Assembly: GCA_013697055.1 (NCBI GenBank)
Contig: JACCXK010000050.1
Span: 1-34,169 of the forward strand
Origin: Alphaproteobacteria bacterium
GTDB lineage: Bacteria > Pseudomonadota > Alphaproteobacteria > Micropepsales > Micropepsaceae
DNA: 34,169 nucleotides
Direction of reading: 5' to 3'
Shown: positions 24,492 to 31,945 of the stretch, one piece after another
How the letters are laid out: each line of letters begins with the position of its first letter
How positions within the stretch are numbered: the first letter of the stretch is position 1
Program-made: the position numbers and the translations under genes
Notes under the pieces: model-generated
What the model saw: only the letters and a program-made list of their open reading frames with translations
Told to the model about the DNA's origin: nothing
Database searches by the model: none

Positions 24492-24798
24492 GCAAGCCGC
24501 AGGAGCAAGCGGGTTTCGGGAATATCTCGAACGGCCGTTCCAGTGCTGGGATTTCGGAAATGGTCAGAGCCGATAAAGTTGACGCGCTTTGTTTGCGAGC
24601 GATGTTTGGCAGCTATTGCTGCGCCTGCTTATATCGAGCTTCCGGCTTCACCTCGGCAGAAGGGGGCTCTGCCTTGTCAACGGAATTTGTCTGAGTATAC
24701 TTGTGCGGCACCGCTTTCTCTCATGGCTGGGAAAGTGCCGCAGGGAAGGACGGACTTCCCGTTCGGGAGGTTAAAAAGAAAATCTCTCAGGGGGTATC
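24492..24798 (+). promoter_or_regulatory. 307-base leader and control region of the GH51 operon
   Basis: No gene is seen. TTGTCTGAGTA (24687-24697) matches 8 of 11 bases of TTGTCTGACAA, the complement of the tandem sites at 31756-31787, and overlaps the palindrome AGTATACT (24694-24701). Close to the gene, GGGAAG (24743-24748) can pair with CTTCCC (24755-24760), while the same CTTCCC can instead pair with GGGAGG (24765-24770), giving two mutually exclusive hairpins. An AGGGGG ribosome site precedes ATG 24799. Confidence 0.4.
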
Positions 24799-26370
24799 AT
24801 GAAGATTTCTCGCAGGACCGTCCTGGCCGCGTCGGCATCGGCGCCCTTCATTGGCCGCGCCTCGGCAGCGACAACCGCCGGCATCCGGATCCATAGCGGG
24901 CGCCATCGCGGCCCGATCGACAAGAACATCTTCGGCAATTTCATCGAGCATCTGGGACGCTGCATCACCGGCGGTATTTTCGATGAAGGCTCGCCCTTGT
25001 CGGACAGGGAGGGATTCCGCACCGATGTGATGACCGCCGTCAAGGACATGGGCGTGCCGATGCTGCGCTGGCCGGGCGGCAACTTCTCGTCCAACTACAA
25101 TTGGCGCGACGGCATCGGCCCGCGGAACAATCGTCCGCGCCGGCTGGAAATGGCCTGGGGCACGGTGGAAGACAACCGCTTCGGCACCCATGAATTCATG
25201 GACTATGTCGAAAAGGTCGGCGCCGAGCCTTATATCTGCTTCAACCTGGGCACCGGCAGCTGGAGCGATGCCCAGCAATGGGTCGAATATGTCAACGGCA
25301 CCCAGGACACCGAGATCACCCGCCAGCGCAAGAAGAACGGCCGCGACAGGCCGTGGAAGGTCAAATACTGGGGCCTGGGCAATGAGATGGACGGCTATTG
25401 GCAGATGGGCCATCGCTCGGCCTCCGACTATGGCGCCTTTGCGCTGGAAGCCGCCAAGCTGGCCAAGCTGACCGACCCGGACGTCAAGCTGATCGCCGCG
25501 GGCTCGTCCAATTACCGGCCGGGTTCGGACTGGATCGGCTGGAACCGCACCGTGCTGGATTATCTCAAGGACTATGCCGATTACATTTCGCTGCATCTGT
25601 ATGTCGGCAATGCCGGCAATGATTATGCCGACTTCGTCGCCAGCCCGATCGAGATGGACCAGAAGATCGAGACGGTGGCGGGCATCATCGACTCCGCGAT
25701 GGCGACGCGCACCAACCGCGTCACCGGCCAGTTGGCCAATGACGGCCGCCGCATCTACATCGCATTCGACGAATGGAATGTGTGGTACCGCGCCCGCGGC
25801 GACGGCCAGCGCGGCCGCCGCATTCTGGAAGAGCATTACAATCTGGAAGATGCGCTGGTGGTGGCGGGGTTCCTCAACTCGCTGGTCAATCATGCCGATG
25901 TGGTCAAGATTGCCAATCTGGCGCAGCTGGTGAACGTGATCGCGCCCATCTTTACCAGCGACAAGGGCCTGTTTCTGCAGACCATCTATTATCCGCTGCA
26001 ACTGTTCAGCAAGAACGTCAAAGGCAACAGCCTGGAGCTGCTGGTGGACGGCCCGTTCTACAAGAGCAAGCGCTTTGACAAGGTGCCGTATATCGACGCC
26101 TCGGCCTCCCTCGACGGCGACGGCCTGGTGGTTAATGTCGTCAACCGCCACCAGGACCAGGCCATCGAGGTGGCAATCGGGCTGGAAGACAAAAGCTTTA
26201 CCGGCCCCGTCACCGTGTCGGAGGTCAACGGTCCGGACATCAAGGCGCAGAATGATTTCGGCTCATCGCCCGTCGCCGCCAAGAGCCGCACCGTCGAGGC
26301 ACGCGGCAACAACCTGAGCCTCAGCTTTGCACCCCACTCCTATACCCAGCTCCGGGCCAGGCTGGCCTGA
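24799..26370 (+). CDS. Exported alpha-L-arabinofuranosidase, GH51
   Basis: A 523-residue glycoside hydrolase that removes terminal arabinofuranose from arabinan, arabinoxylan or arabinogalactan. A Tat-type signal (KISRRTVLAASASAPF) covers about residues 1-24. Family GH51 signatures follow: IFGNFIEHLGRCITGGIFDE, MLRWPGGNFSSNYNWRDGIGP (seen in part), WGLGNEMDG with acid/base E196, and IAFDEWNVWY with nucleophile E325. The C-terminal beta domain (about 400-523) ends SYTQLRARLA. Length is normal for the family. Many GH51 enzymes are cytoplasmic; export to the periplasm fits a Gram-negative that trims oligosaccharides there. It begins a three-gene operon: the bicupin gene starts 23 bases after it behind GAGGAA. 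The clean AGGGGG ribosome site supports ATG 24799. Confidence 0.95.
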   Translation: MKISRRTVLAASASAPFIGRASAATTAGIRIHSGRHRGPIDKNIFGNFIEHLGRCITGGIFDEGSPLSDREGFRTDVMTAVKDMGVPMLRWPGGNFSSNYNWRDGIGPRNNRPRRLEMAWGTVEDNRFGTHEFMDYVEKVGAEPYICFNLGTGSWSDAQQWVEYVNGTQDTEITRQRKKNGRDRPWKVKYWGLGNEMDGYWQMGHRSASDYGAFALEAAKLAKLTDPDVKLIAAGSSNYRPGSDWIGWNRTVLDYLKDYADYISLHLYVGNAGNDYADFVASPIEMDQKIETVAGIIDSAMATRTNRVTGQLANDGRRIYIAFDEWNVWYRARGDGQRGRRILEEHYNLEDALVVAGFLNSLVNHADVVKIANLAQLVNVIAPIFTSDKGLFLQTIYYPLQLFSKNVKGNSLELLVDGPFYKSKRFDKVPYIDASASLDGDGLVVNVVNRHQDQAIEVAIGLEDKSFTGPVTVSEVNGPDIKAQNDFGSSPVAAKSRTVEARGNNLSLSFAPHSYTQLRARLA

Positions 26371-26393
26371 GCAACCCGCCGAGGAACCGGATC

Positions 26394-27323
26394 ATGCCCA
26401 TCAAATATCTTGCGCCGCTCGCCGCCGTCTTGCCGGCGCTGTTTTGTCTTGCGGCGTCGGCGCAAACCGCGCGGCCGGCGCCCCTGCATGCCTGGGCGCC
26501 GCAGCCAGTGAAGCCGGCGCCCTTCACCGCGCCGAACAAGCCGCTCAAGAGGCTGGCCGATATCCTGGCGCGTCACAAAGGCAAGAGCGATTGGGCCGAA
26601 ACCGAGGTGCTGACCCGTGACTATGTCGGCCAGTATATTTCCATGGGCCCGGGCCAAAAAACCAAGACCATGTTTTGGGCCGATGACCGTGTGTTCTGGT
26701 GGGTGCAGTCCGGCCAGATGAAAGTCAGCATCGAAGGCCAGGAGCCGTTCATTGCCGGCAAGGGCTTTCTGGTCCAGGTGCCGTATCGCATCCCGTATGC
26801 CATGGAGACGGTCGGCAATGAACCGGCGGTGCGCTTTGAAATCCGTGCGGCGGGCGAAGTGCCCAGCTATCCCGCCGCCGAAACGCCAACCCCGGTCAAG
26901 GGCTGGAAATTCGTGGACACCATCTATACCGGCCGCGGCAAGTATGACGAGATCAACAAGCCCTATCTGGATTTCGAGAAGGATGTCGTGCAGGGCGGCG
27001 CCAAAGGCGGCGGCTTTGTGCGCGACGACCATACCTGGGCCAATGTGATCCGCGCCCCCGGCGTGCCAACGCCGTCGCCGTCCAGCTGGGGTCATTTTCA
27101 CGAGAACTTCGCCGAGTTCTGGGTGGTGATGGAAGGCAAGCTGGAATTCCTGATCGAGGGCGAGCCGCTCATCCGCGCCGAAGTCGGCGACATCGTGTTC
27201 GCGCCGGAGGAACGCTGGCATCGTGCGCTGTCCGCCGGCAGCGGCATGGGCACGCGCCTGGCCATCACGCCGCGCCCGCCGAGCCTGCATTATTATCAGC
27301 CCGGTGCCTCGCTGGGAGATTGA
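26394..27323 (+). CDS. Exported bicupin protein
   Basis: A 309-residue protein with a signal peptide (residues 1-24, ending ASAQ) and two cupin-like halves. The C-terminal half has a full metal-binding cupin motif, GHFHENFAEFW with H234, H236 and E241, then H276 in ERWHRALSAG; these four residues usually bind Fe, Mn or Zn. The N-terminal half (about 75-160; WWVQSGQMKVSIEGQEPFIAGKG in part) keeps the fold pattern but lacks the metal histidines. Cupins in sugar operons can be isomerases, lyases or epimerases, or simply bind ligands; the reaction here is not known. It lies between GH51 and the large glycosidase-like gene, whose ATG overlaps its stop by one base (TGATG), so all three are co-expressed and exported. 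Confidence 0.85.
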   Translation: MPIKYLAPLAAVLPALFCLAASAQTARPAPLHAWAPQPVKPAPFTAPNKPLKRLADILARHKGKSDWAETEVLTRDYVGQYISMGPGQKTKTMFWADDRVFWWVQSGQMKVSIEGQEPFIAGKGFLVQVPYRIPYAMETVGNEPAVRFEIRAAGEVPSYPAAETPTPVKGWKFVDTIYTGRGKYDEINKPYLDFEKDVVQGGAKGGGFVRDDHTWANVIRAPGVPTPSPSSWGHFHENFAEFWVVMEGKLEFLIEGEPLIRAEVGDIVFAPEERWHRALSAGSGMGTRLAITPRPPSLHYYQPGASLGD

Positions 27324-29971
27324 TGCCCATGCCGCAGATGCATCGCAGAAACCTGGTCAAGCTTGCTGGTGCGCTGCCGGTGCTGGGAAGTGGCGCCTCT
27401 GCCGCCACGCCGATGCGGATCGCCGCCGTTATAGCGCCCGGCAACGCTGCTGCCGGCTCGCCGCCGGTTTCCCGGGCACTGGACAAGTTGCGCCAGGCTT
27501 TGGCCGCGCACAACTTGGAGCTTATTAGAGGTGTCCCCGGTGGGATGTATGATGTTGCTCTGATGATCCTCGTTGCGGAGCATGCCGATGGCTTTGCACC
27601 ACCAAGCGGGACCCAAATCTTACCTGAACAGTTCCGGATTGTACCCAATCCAGTATCAGACGCGCGGGCATTGCTGGTCTCGGCGCACGACATTCGTGGC
27701 TTCGTTTATGGGTTGCTGGAATTGGCGGAGCGGGTGCGCTTCGGTGGTTTGGCGGCGTTGTTCCTGCACGATGTCATAGACGAGGCGCCCGCCAACCGGG
27801 TGCGCAGCGTGGCGCGCGCCTTTTGCAGCGAGATCGAGGACAAGCCCTGGTTCTATTCGGAAAGCTTCTGGCACGGCTATCTCGACATGCTGGTGGCCTG
27901 CCGCTTCAACCGGTTCAATTTCTCCTTCGGCATCGCCTATGATTTTCCGCGCGGCGTCACCGACGATTATTTCCACTTTCCCTATCCTTATCTGGTCACA
28001 GTGCCCGGCTATGACGTGCGGGCGGTGCCGCTGGCGGAGGGCGAGCGGGAACGCAATCTGGCCATGCTGCAATTCATCGCGCGTGAGACGGTGGCGCGCG
28101 GGCTGGATTTCCAGCTGGGCATTTGGACACACGCCTATCAATGGACGGACAGCCCGGACTCCACCCACCACATCACCGGCCTGACGCCGCAGACTCATGG
28201 TCATTATTGCCGCGACGCGCTGGCCATGATCCTGAAGGTGTGTCCGGAAATCAGCGGCCTGACCCTGCGCATCCATGGTGAAAGCGGCGTGCCGGAAGGC
28301 AGCTATCCTTTCTGGCAGACGGTGTTCGACACAATTCCCGCCGCCGGCCGCACCATCGAGATCGACATGCATGCCAAGGGCCTCAACCAGGTCATGATCG
28401 ACATGGCGGCCAGGACCGGCATGCCGGTGAAGGCGGGCTGCAAGTATTCGGCGGAACATCAAAGCCTGGGCTATCACCAGGCCGATATCCGGCCGGTGGA
28501 AATTCCCCGGCCGGGAGGCGCCTCCAGCGCGGTGTTCGCGGTCAGCGAAGGCGACCGGCGCTTCACCCGCTATGGCTATGCCGATCTTTATCGCGCCGGC
28601 CAGAAATACGAGCTGCTGTACCGCTTGTGGCCAGGCACGCAGCATCATTTGTTGTGGGGCGATCCCGCCCAGGCCGCCGCTTTCGGGCGCAGCGCGCATT
28701 TTTGCAATGCCGCGGGGTTTGAACTGATGGAGCCCCTGACTTTCAAGGGCCGTGAAGGCTCCGGCCACGCCGGCGGCCGCTGCGCCTATGCCGACAAGAG
28801 CCTGGACCCCGGCCTGGCCGACTGGATGAAGTTCGCCGTCAGCTACCGGCTGTGGGGGCGGCTACTTTACAATCCGCAGGCGACGCCCGACGCCTGGCGC
28901 CGCGACATGAAACGCCGCTACGGCCCGGCAGCGGCGGCCGCGGAGGAGGCGCTGTCCCACGCCAGCCGCATCATGCCGCTGTTGACCTCGGCGCATTTGC
29001 CGTCCGCGTCCAATCACGACCTGGAATATGAGATGGCGATGAACATGCCGATCGTTGCGGGCGGCGACATCCCCTACAGCGACACGCCGGAGCCGAAGGT
29101 TTACGGCCATGTCAGTCCGCTGGATCCGCAGCTTTTCGCCACCATCGCCGATCACGCGCAAGACCTGCTGGCGGGGCGGAGCAATGCCAAATATTCCCCC
29201 ATCGAAGTCGCGGCCTGGCTGGAGGGTTTCGCGGACATTTCGGAAAATGCCCTGGCGCGGGCGCGCAAACAGTCGGATGCAATGGAGGTCCGGCGGCTGG
29301 ATGAAGACACGCGCATCGTCAACGCCATGGGGCGTTTCTACGCCGCCAAATTGCGCGCCGCCTTGCTCTATGAAATCTGGAGCAGCACCCGCGATCCAGA
29401 GGCAGGTAGCCTGGCCTTGTCGCATTACGAAAAGGGACGCGGCGCCTGGGCCGCCATGGCCGAACGCGCCAAGGCCGTCTATGTCATGGACATTTCCTAT
29501 GGCCGGGTGCCGAAGCGGCGCGGACATTGGGCCGACAAGCTGGATGGCATCGACAAGGATATCGCCGCCATGCGCGCCGCCATCGCCGCGGGCGGTTCGC
29601 GCATGGCGGATGTGGGGCAGGCGATCGGGAAGGCGGTCGCCTCCCGCCAACGTCCGACCGTGCCCTGCCGGCATGAGGCGCCGGAGCGTTTCGTTCCCGG
29701 CCAGCCGCTGGCTTTGTTGCTGGCCGCCGCTGGCGTTTCGGTGCGGCTGCATTATCGCCACGTCAATCATGCCGAACGCTGGCTGAGCATGCCGATGACG
29801 CAGCAAGGCGGCGCCTTCACCGCCGCCATCCCCGGCGACTACACGGACTCGGTGTTTCCGCTGCAATATTATTTTGAGTTGTCGCGCGCAGGTGCGGCCT
29901 GGCTTTATCCCGCCTTCAACGCGACGCTTTCCAACCAGCCCTACTATGCGGTCTGGCAGCGAGAACCGTAA
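27323..29971 (+). CDS. Large exported glycosidase-like protein of unassigned family
   Basis: An 882-residue protein. It starts at ATG 27323, overlapping the bicupin stop by one base; a second ATG at 27329 is possible. A twin-arginine-like signal is present (HRRNLVKLAGALPVL, ending SAAT). The N-terminal part (to about 150) has SAHDIRGFVYGLLELAERV, like the domain before the catalytic barrel in GH67 and GH20 enzymes. The middle (about 165-500) looks like a TIM barrel, with RFNRFNFSFG, GIWTHAYQW, LRIHGESGVPEGSYPFW (E320), IEIDMHAKGLNQ and KYSAEHQSLGYHQADIRP. Glutamates and the conserved H, K and D residues there could be catalytic, but I cannot name a family. The C-terminus (about 770-880) is beta-rich. 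The operon suggests action on arabinose- or uronate-containing glycans. Confidence 0.75.
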   Translation: MPMPQMHRRNLVKLAGALPVLGSGASAATPMRIAAVIAPGNAAAGSPPVSRALDKLRQALAAHNLELIRGVPGGMYDVALMILVAEHADGFAPPSGTQILPEQFRIVPNPVSDARALLVSAHDIRGFVYGLLELAERVRFGGLAALFLHDVIDEAPANRVRSVARAFCSEIEDKPWFYSESFWHGYLDMLVACRFNRFNFSFGIAYDFPRGVTDDYFHFPYPYLVTVPGYDVRAVPLAEGERERNLAMLQFIARETVARGLDFQLGIWTHAYQWTDSPDSTHHITGLTPQTHGHYCRDALAMILKVCPEISGLTLRIHGESGVPEGSYPFWQTVFDTIPAAGRTIEIDMHAKGLNQVMIDMAARTGMPVKAGCKYSAEHQSLGYHQADIRPVEIPRPGGASSAVFAVSEGDRRFTRYGYADLYRAGQKYELLYRLWPGTQHHLLWGDPAQAAAFGRSAHFCNAAGFELMEPLTFKGREGSGHAGGRCAYADKSLDPGLADWMKFAVSYRLWGRLLYNPQATPDAWRRDMKRRYGPAAAAAEEALSHASRIMPLLTSAHLPSASNHDLEYEMAMNMPIVAGGDIPYSDTPEPKVYGHVSPLDPQLFATIADHAQDLLAGRSNAKYSPIEVAAWLEGFADISENALARARKQSDAMEVRRLDEDTRIVNAMGRFYAAKLRAALLYEIWSSTRDPEAGSLALSHYEKGRGAWAAMAERAKAVYVMDISYGRVPKRRGHWADKLDGIDKDIAAMRAAIAAGGSRMADVGQAIGKAVASRQRPTVPCRHEAPERFVPGQPLALLLAAAGVSVRLHYRHVNHAERWLSMPMTQQGGAFTAAIPGDYTDSVFPLQYYFELSRAGAAWLYPAFNATLSNQPYYAVWQREP

Positions 29972-29983
29972 GATGCGTAATGC

Positions 29984-30718
29984 CTAGGGGGCGCTCAAAT
30001 TGACGGATGTGCCGTTCACGGCGGCTGCCGTGGTGTCCTCAAACGCCGATCTCACCAGCTGCCGCATTGCCTTGCGGGCGGCCTTGGGGTCGCCTGCCGC
30101 GATGGCGCGTTGAACCCGCCAATGATCGGGAACTGCATCACGCGTCAGCCGCCGGGTCCGCTGCTTGAAGAAAGTGCTTAAATCCACCGCCGCTGAAACA
30201 CTGCTGCTCAGGGTTGCGAGAAACGCATTCTGGGATGCGGCCAACAGAATGCTGTGGAACAGTCGATCCGCAGCGCGGCCTTTTTCCGTCTGCAAGGTTT
30301 CGCGCTCCATTTCCGTCAGCGCGTCTTCCATGGCGTAAAGCTGTGCCTGGCTGCGGCGCTGGGCGGCGAAGGCGGCGGCTTCCGGCTCCACCATAATACG
30401 AAGTTCGAACAGGCTGATCAGAAGCTGTGGGCTGGGATCGCGCGAGCACATCCAGCGGAGCACGTCCGGATCGAGCAGGTGCCACTTCTCGATCTCGCTC
30501 ACCATGGTTCCGATCTTGGTTCGCGATTCGACCAGGCCTTTGGCGCGCAGGATGCGCACGGCTTCGCGGTAGGCGGAACGGGAAACCTGCCGCTGCCCGC
30601 TGGCTTCAACTTCGCCATCCAGCATGGTGCCCGCCTTCAGGCGCCCTGACACGATATTCGCGCCGAGATCGCCCGCGATCTGCGCGGGAATGCGCTGCGC
30701 TTGCTTGCTGCGGTTCAT
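29984..30718 (-). CDS. GntR-family regulator, FadR/FCD type (second paralog)
   Basis: A 244-residue regulator, convergent with the glycosidase-like gene and 12 bases from its end. The winged helix has IAGDLGANIVSGRLKAG and VSRSAYREAVRILRAKGLV; the FCD domain has LFELRIMVEPEAAAFAAQRR, AADRLFHSILLAASQN and PDHWRVQRAIAAGD. It aligns with the regulator at 23694 along the whole length (shared runs such as SRSAYREAVRIL, WHLLDPDVL and MVEPEAAA). I chose ATG 30718 because it gives the same N-terminus as the paralog; the frame is open 80 codons further back, without domain content. An inverted repeat lies 28 bases upstream, suited to autoregulation. Ligands of this subfamily are often sugar acids, matching the nearby acid-sugar dehydratase. 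Confidence 0.92.
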   Translation of the reverse strand: MNRSKQAQRIPAQIAGDLGANIVSGRLKAGTMLDGEVEASGQRQVSRSAYREAVRILRAKGLVESRTKIGTMVSEIEKWHLLDPDVLRWMCSRDPSPQLLISLFELRIMVEPEAAAFAAQRRSQAQLYAMEDALTEMERETLQTEKGRAADRLFHSILLAASQNAFLATLSSSVSAAVDLSTFFKQRTRRLTRDAVPDHWRVQRAIAAGDPKAARKAMRQLVRSAFEDTTAAAVNGTSVNLSAP

Positions 30719-30746
30719 GTGTTCTGCGTGCGCCTGCGGGAACTGA

Positions 30747-30758
30747 TCTGTGTACAGA
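30747..30758 (-). promoter_or_regulatory. Candidate operator of the second FadR-type regulator
   Basis: TCTGT and ACAGA face each other over 2 bases (TCTGTGTACAGA). The core GT-N2-AC resembles sites bound by FadR-type GntR proteins. It lies 28 bases upstream of the regulator start. Confidence 0.45.
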
Positions 30759-30887
30759 CCGGGAGCATGCGATATTGCTGTTCTTTTGGCAAAGCCGGCT
30801 GCCGGTGCGATCACTTTCATGGGCAAGAATGCTATCCCTGTAAACGCCGGGTCCGCTGGGCCGTTGGGCCAAGCCAAACCCCTGTCG

Positions 30888-31727
30888 TTATGCAGCGTTG
30901 TTGAGACGGCCCGGAAAGACCTTGCGTTCCAGTTCCGCCGCAGCGGCCCACAGCGCATCCCGGATCATCATCTGTTGCCGGTAGCCCATTCTGCTGCCGT
31001 GATCGCTGGCTGACATGGCCGCAATCATGCGGCCCTCCGTATCGCAGATGGGAACCGCGATGCAGACGATGTCGGCATCGGCTTCCCCGTTATCCACCGC
31101 ATATTTCTGGCGGCGGACCTTATCCAGTTCTGCCCGCAGCAGATGCGGCGCGGTGATGGTATTGGGGGTCAGGGGGACCAGGTCCCCGTCCAGGATAACA
31201 CTGTCGAGCCGCTCCCGTGAAAGGCCGGAAAGCAGGACTTTGCCCAAGGCGGAACAGTAGGCTTCCAGCTGCGCGCCGACCCGCGTATTGATCGGGTGGG
31301 CGCCCGGCGTGGCCACCTTGCTGACATAGCTGACCATGCCTTCTTCCAGCATGCCCAGATGAATCGTGAGATTGAATTGCTTGGCCAGGCCGACCACCAG
31401 GCTTTGGCTGGAATTGCGCAACAGATCGCCGATCGCGACATTCTGGGACAAGGAAACCAGCAGCATGCCCGGACGGTAACGTCCGCGGGGTCCGCGAATA
31501 ATGGCGCCAATCTTTTCGAGTGTCTGAATCAGCCGGTAGCCCGAAGCCTGGGGCAGGTTGGCCCGGCGGCTCAGTTCGCCGCCGGTAACCCATTCGTCCG
31601 AACTCTGGAAACAGCTCAGCACCGCGAATGCTTTGTGCACGAGCTGGTTTTTCTCCGATTGCACCGGCGGCGGCTTGTAGGCATCCCGCAGCTTTTCACG
31701 TCTTCCGTCCTGGGTATGGGTACGCAT
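30888..31727 (-). CDS. IclR-family transcriptional regulator (second)
   Basis: A 279-residue regulator. The N-terminal helix-turn-helix lies at about residues 25-85 (VHKAFAVLSCFQSS, GGELSRRANLPQASGYRLIQ, GRYRPG), and the IclR effector domain follows (FNLTIHLGMLEEGMVSYVSK, INTRVGAQLEAYCSALGKVL, ADADIVCIAVPICD, MIAAMSASDHG). I chose ATG 31727, with GGGGAGG about 12 bases upstream. Another ATG (31748) gives 7 more residues, and a still longer open frame adds no domain. It differs clearly from the IclR protein at 4338 and is not a recent duplicate. It is divergent from the transporter gene, and the tandem TTGTCAGACAA sites stand directly before it, so it is probably controlled together with the transporter. 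Its own effector is unknown. Confidence 0.9.
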   Translation of the reverse strand: MRTHTQDGRREKLRDAYKPPPVQSEKNQLVHKAFAVLSCFQSSDEWVTGGELSRRANLPQASGYRLIQTLEKIGAIIRGPRGRYRPGMLLVSLSQNVAIGDLLRNSSQSLVVGLAKQFNLTIHLGMLEEGMVSYVSKVATPGAHPINTRVGAQLEAYCSALGKVLLSGLSRERLDSVILDGDLVPLTPNTITAPHLLRAELDKVRRQKYAVDNGEADADIVCIAVPICDTEGRMIAAMSASDHGSRMGYRQQMMIRDALWAAAAELERKVFPGRLNNAA

Positions 31728-31755
31728 GTCGTTGAAACGCCTCCCCATTATTATT

Positions 31756-31787
31756 TTGTCAGACAAGATATCAGATTTGTCAGACAA
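31756..31787. promoter_or_regulatory. Tandem operator: two TTGTCAGACAA palindromes 21 bp apart
   Basis: Perfect 11-bp palindromes TTGTC-A-GACAA occur at 31756-31766 and 31777-31787. The 21-bp centre spacing is two helical turns, so two dimers would bind the same face. The TTGT-N3-ACAA core matches the general FadR-subfamily GntR pattern better than a known IclR one. They lie in the likely promoter of the minus-strand IclR gene and about 50-85 bases upstream of the transporter -35. Confidence 0.7.
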
Positions 31788-31838
31788 GAGCAAACACACG
31801 TCGGGATGCGGGATTCCCGCCCGGTGAGAATCGGCTTT

Positions 31839-31868
31839 TTGACAGGGGCTGCCGCGGTCCGACATATC
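31839..31868 (+). promoter_or_regulatory. Possible promoter of the transporter-dehydratase operon
   Basis: TTGACA at 31839-31844 is followed, 17-18 bases later, by the poor -10 candidates ACATAT or CATATC. The weak -10 suggests dependence on an activator. Confidence 0.35.
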
Positions 31869-31930
31869 GCCTGCGCAAGGAAATCTTGGTTTTCCGGTCG
31901 TTCGTGCTGCAAGCTTTGCGCTTCAACAAT

Positions 31931-31945
31931 GAGGAGGGGACATTG
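31931..31945 (+). promoter_or_regulatory. Ribosome binding site that sets a TTG start for the MFS gene
   Basis: GAGGAGGGG at 31931-31939 contains a full GGAGG five bases before TTG 31943. The upstream part of the same frame (from 31886) has no such site, so translation very probably starts at the TTG. Confidence 0.75.

Noticed and set aside
24787-26151. Minus-strand open frame of 454 codons
   Set aside because: It is antisense to the GH51 gene, whose catalytic motifs are clear; the reverse frame is low in information.
28862-29866. Minus-strand open frame of 334 codons
   Set aside because: It lies inside the glycosidase-like gene and has no recognisable domain.
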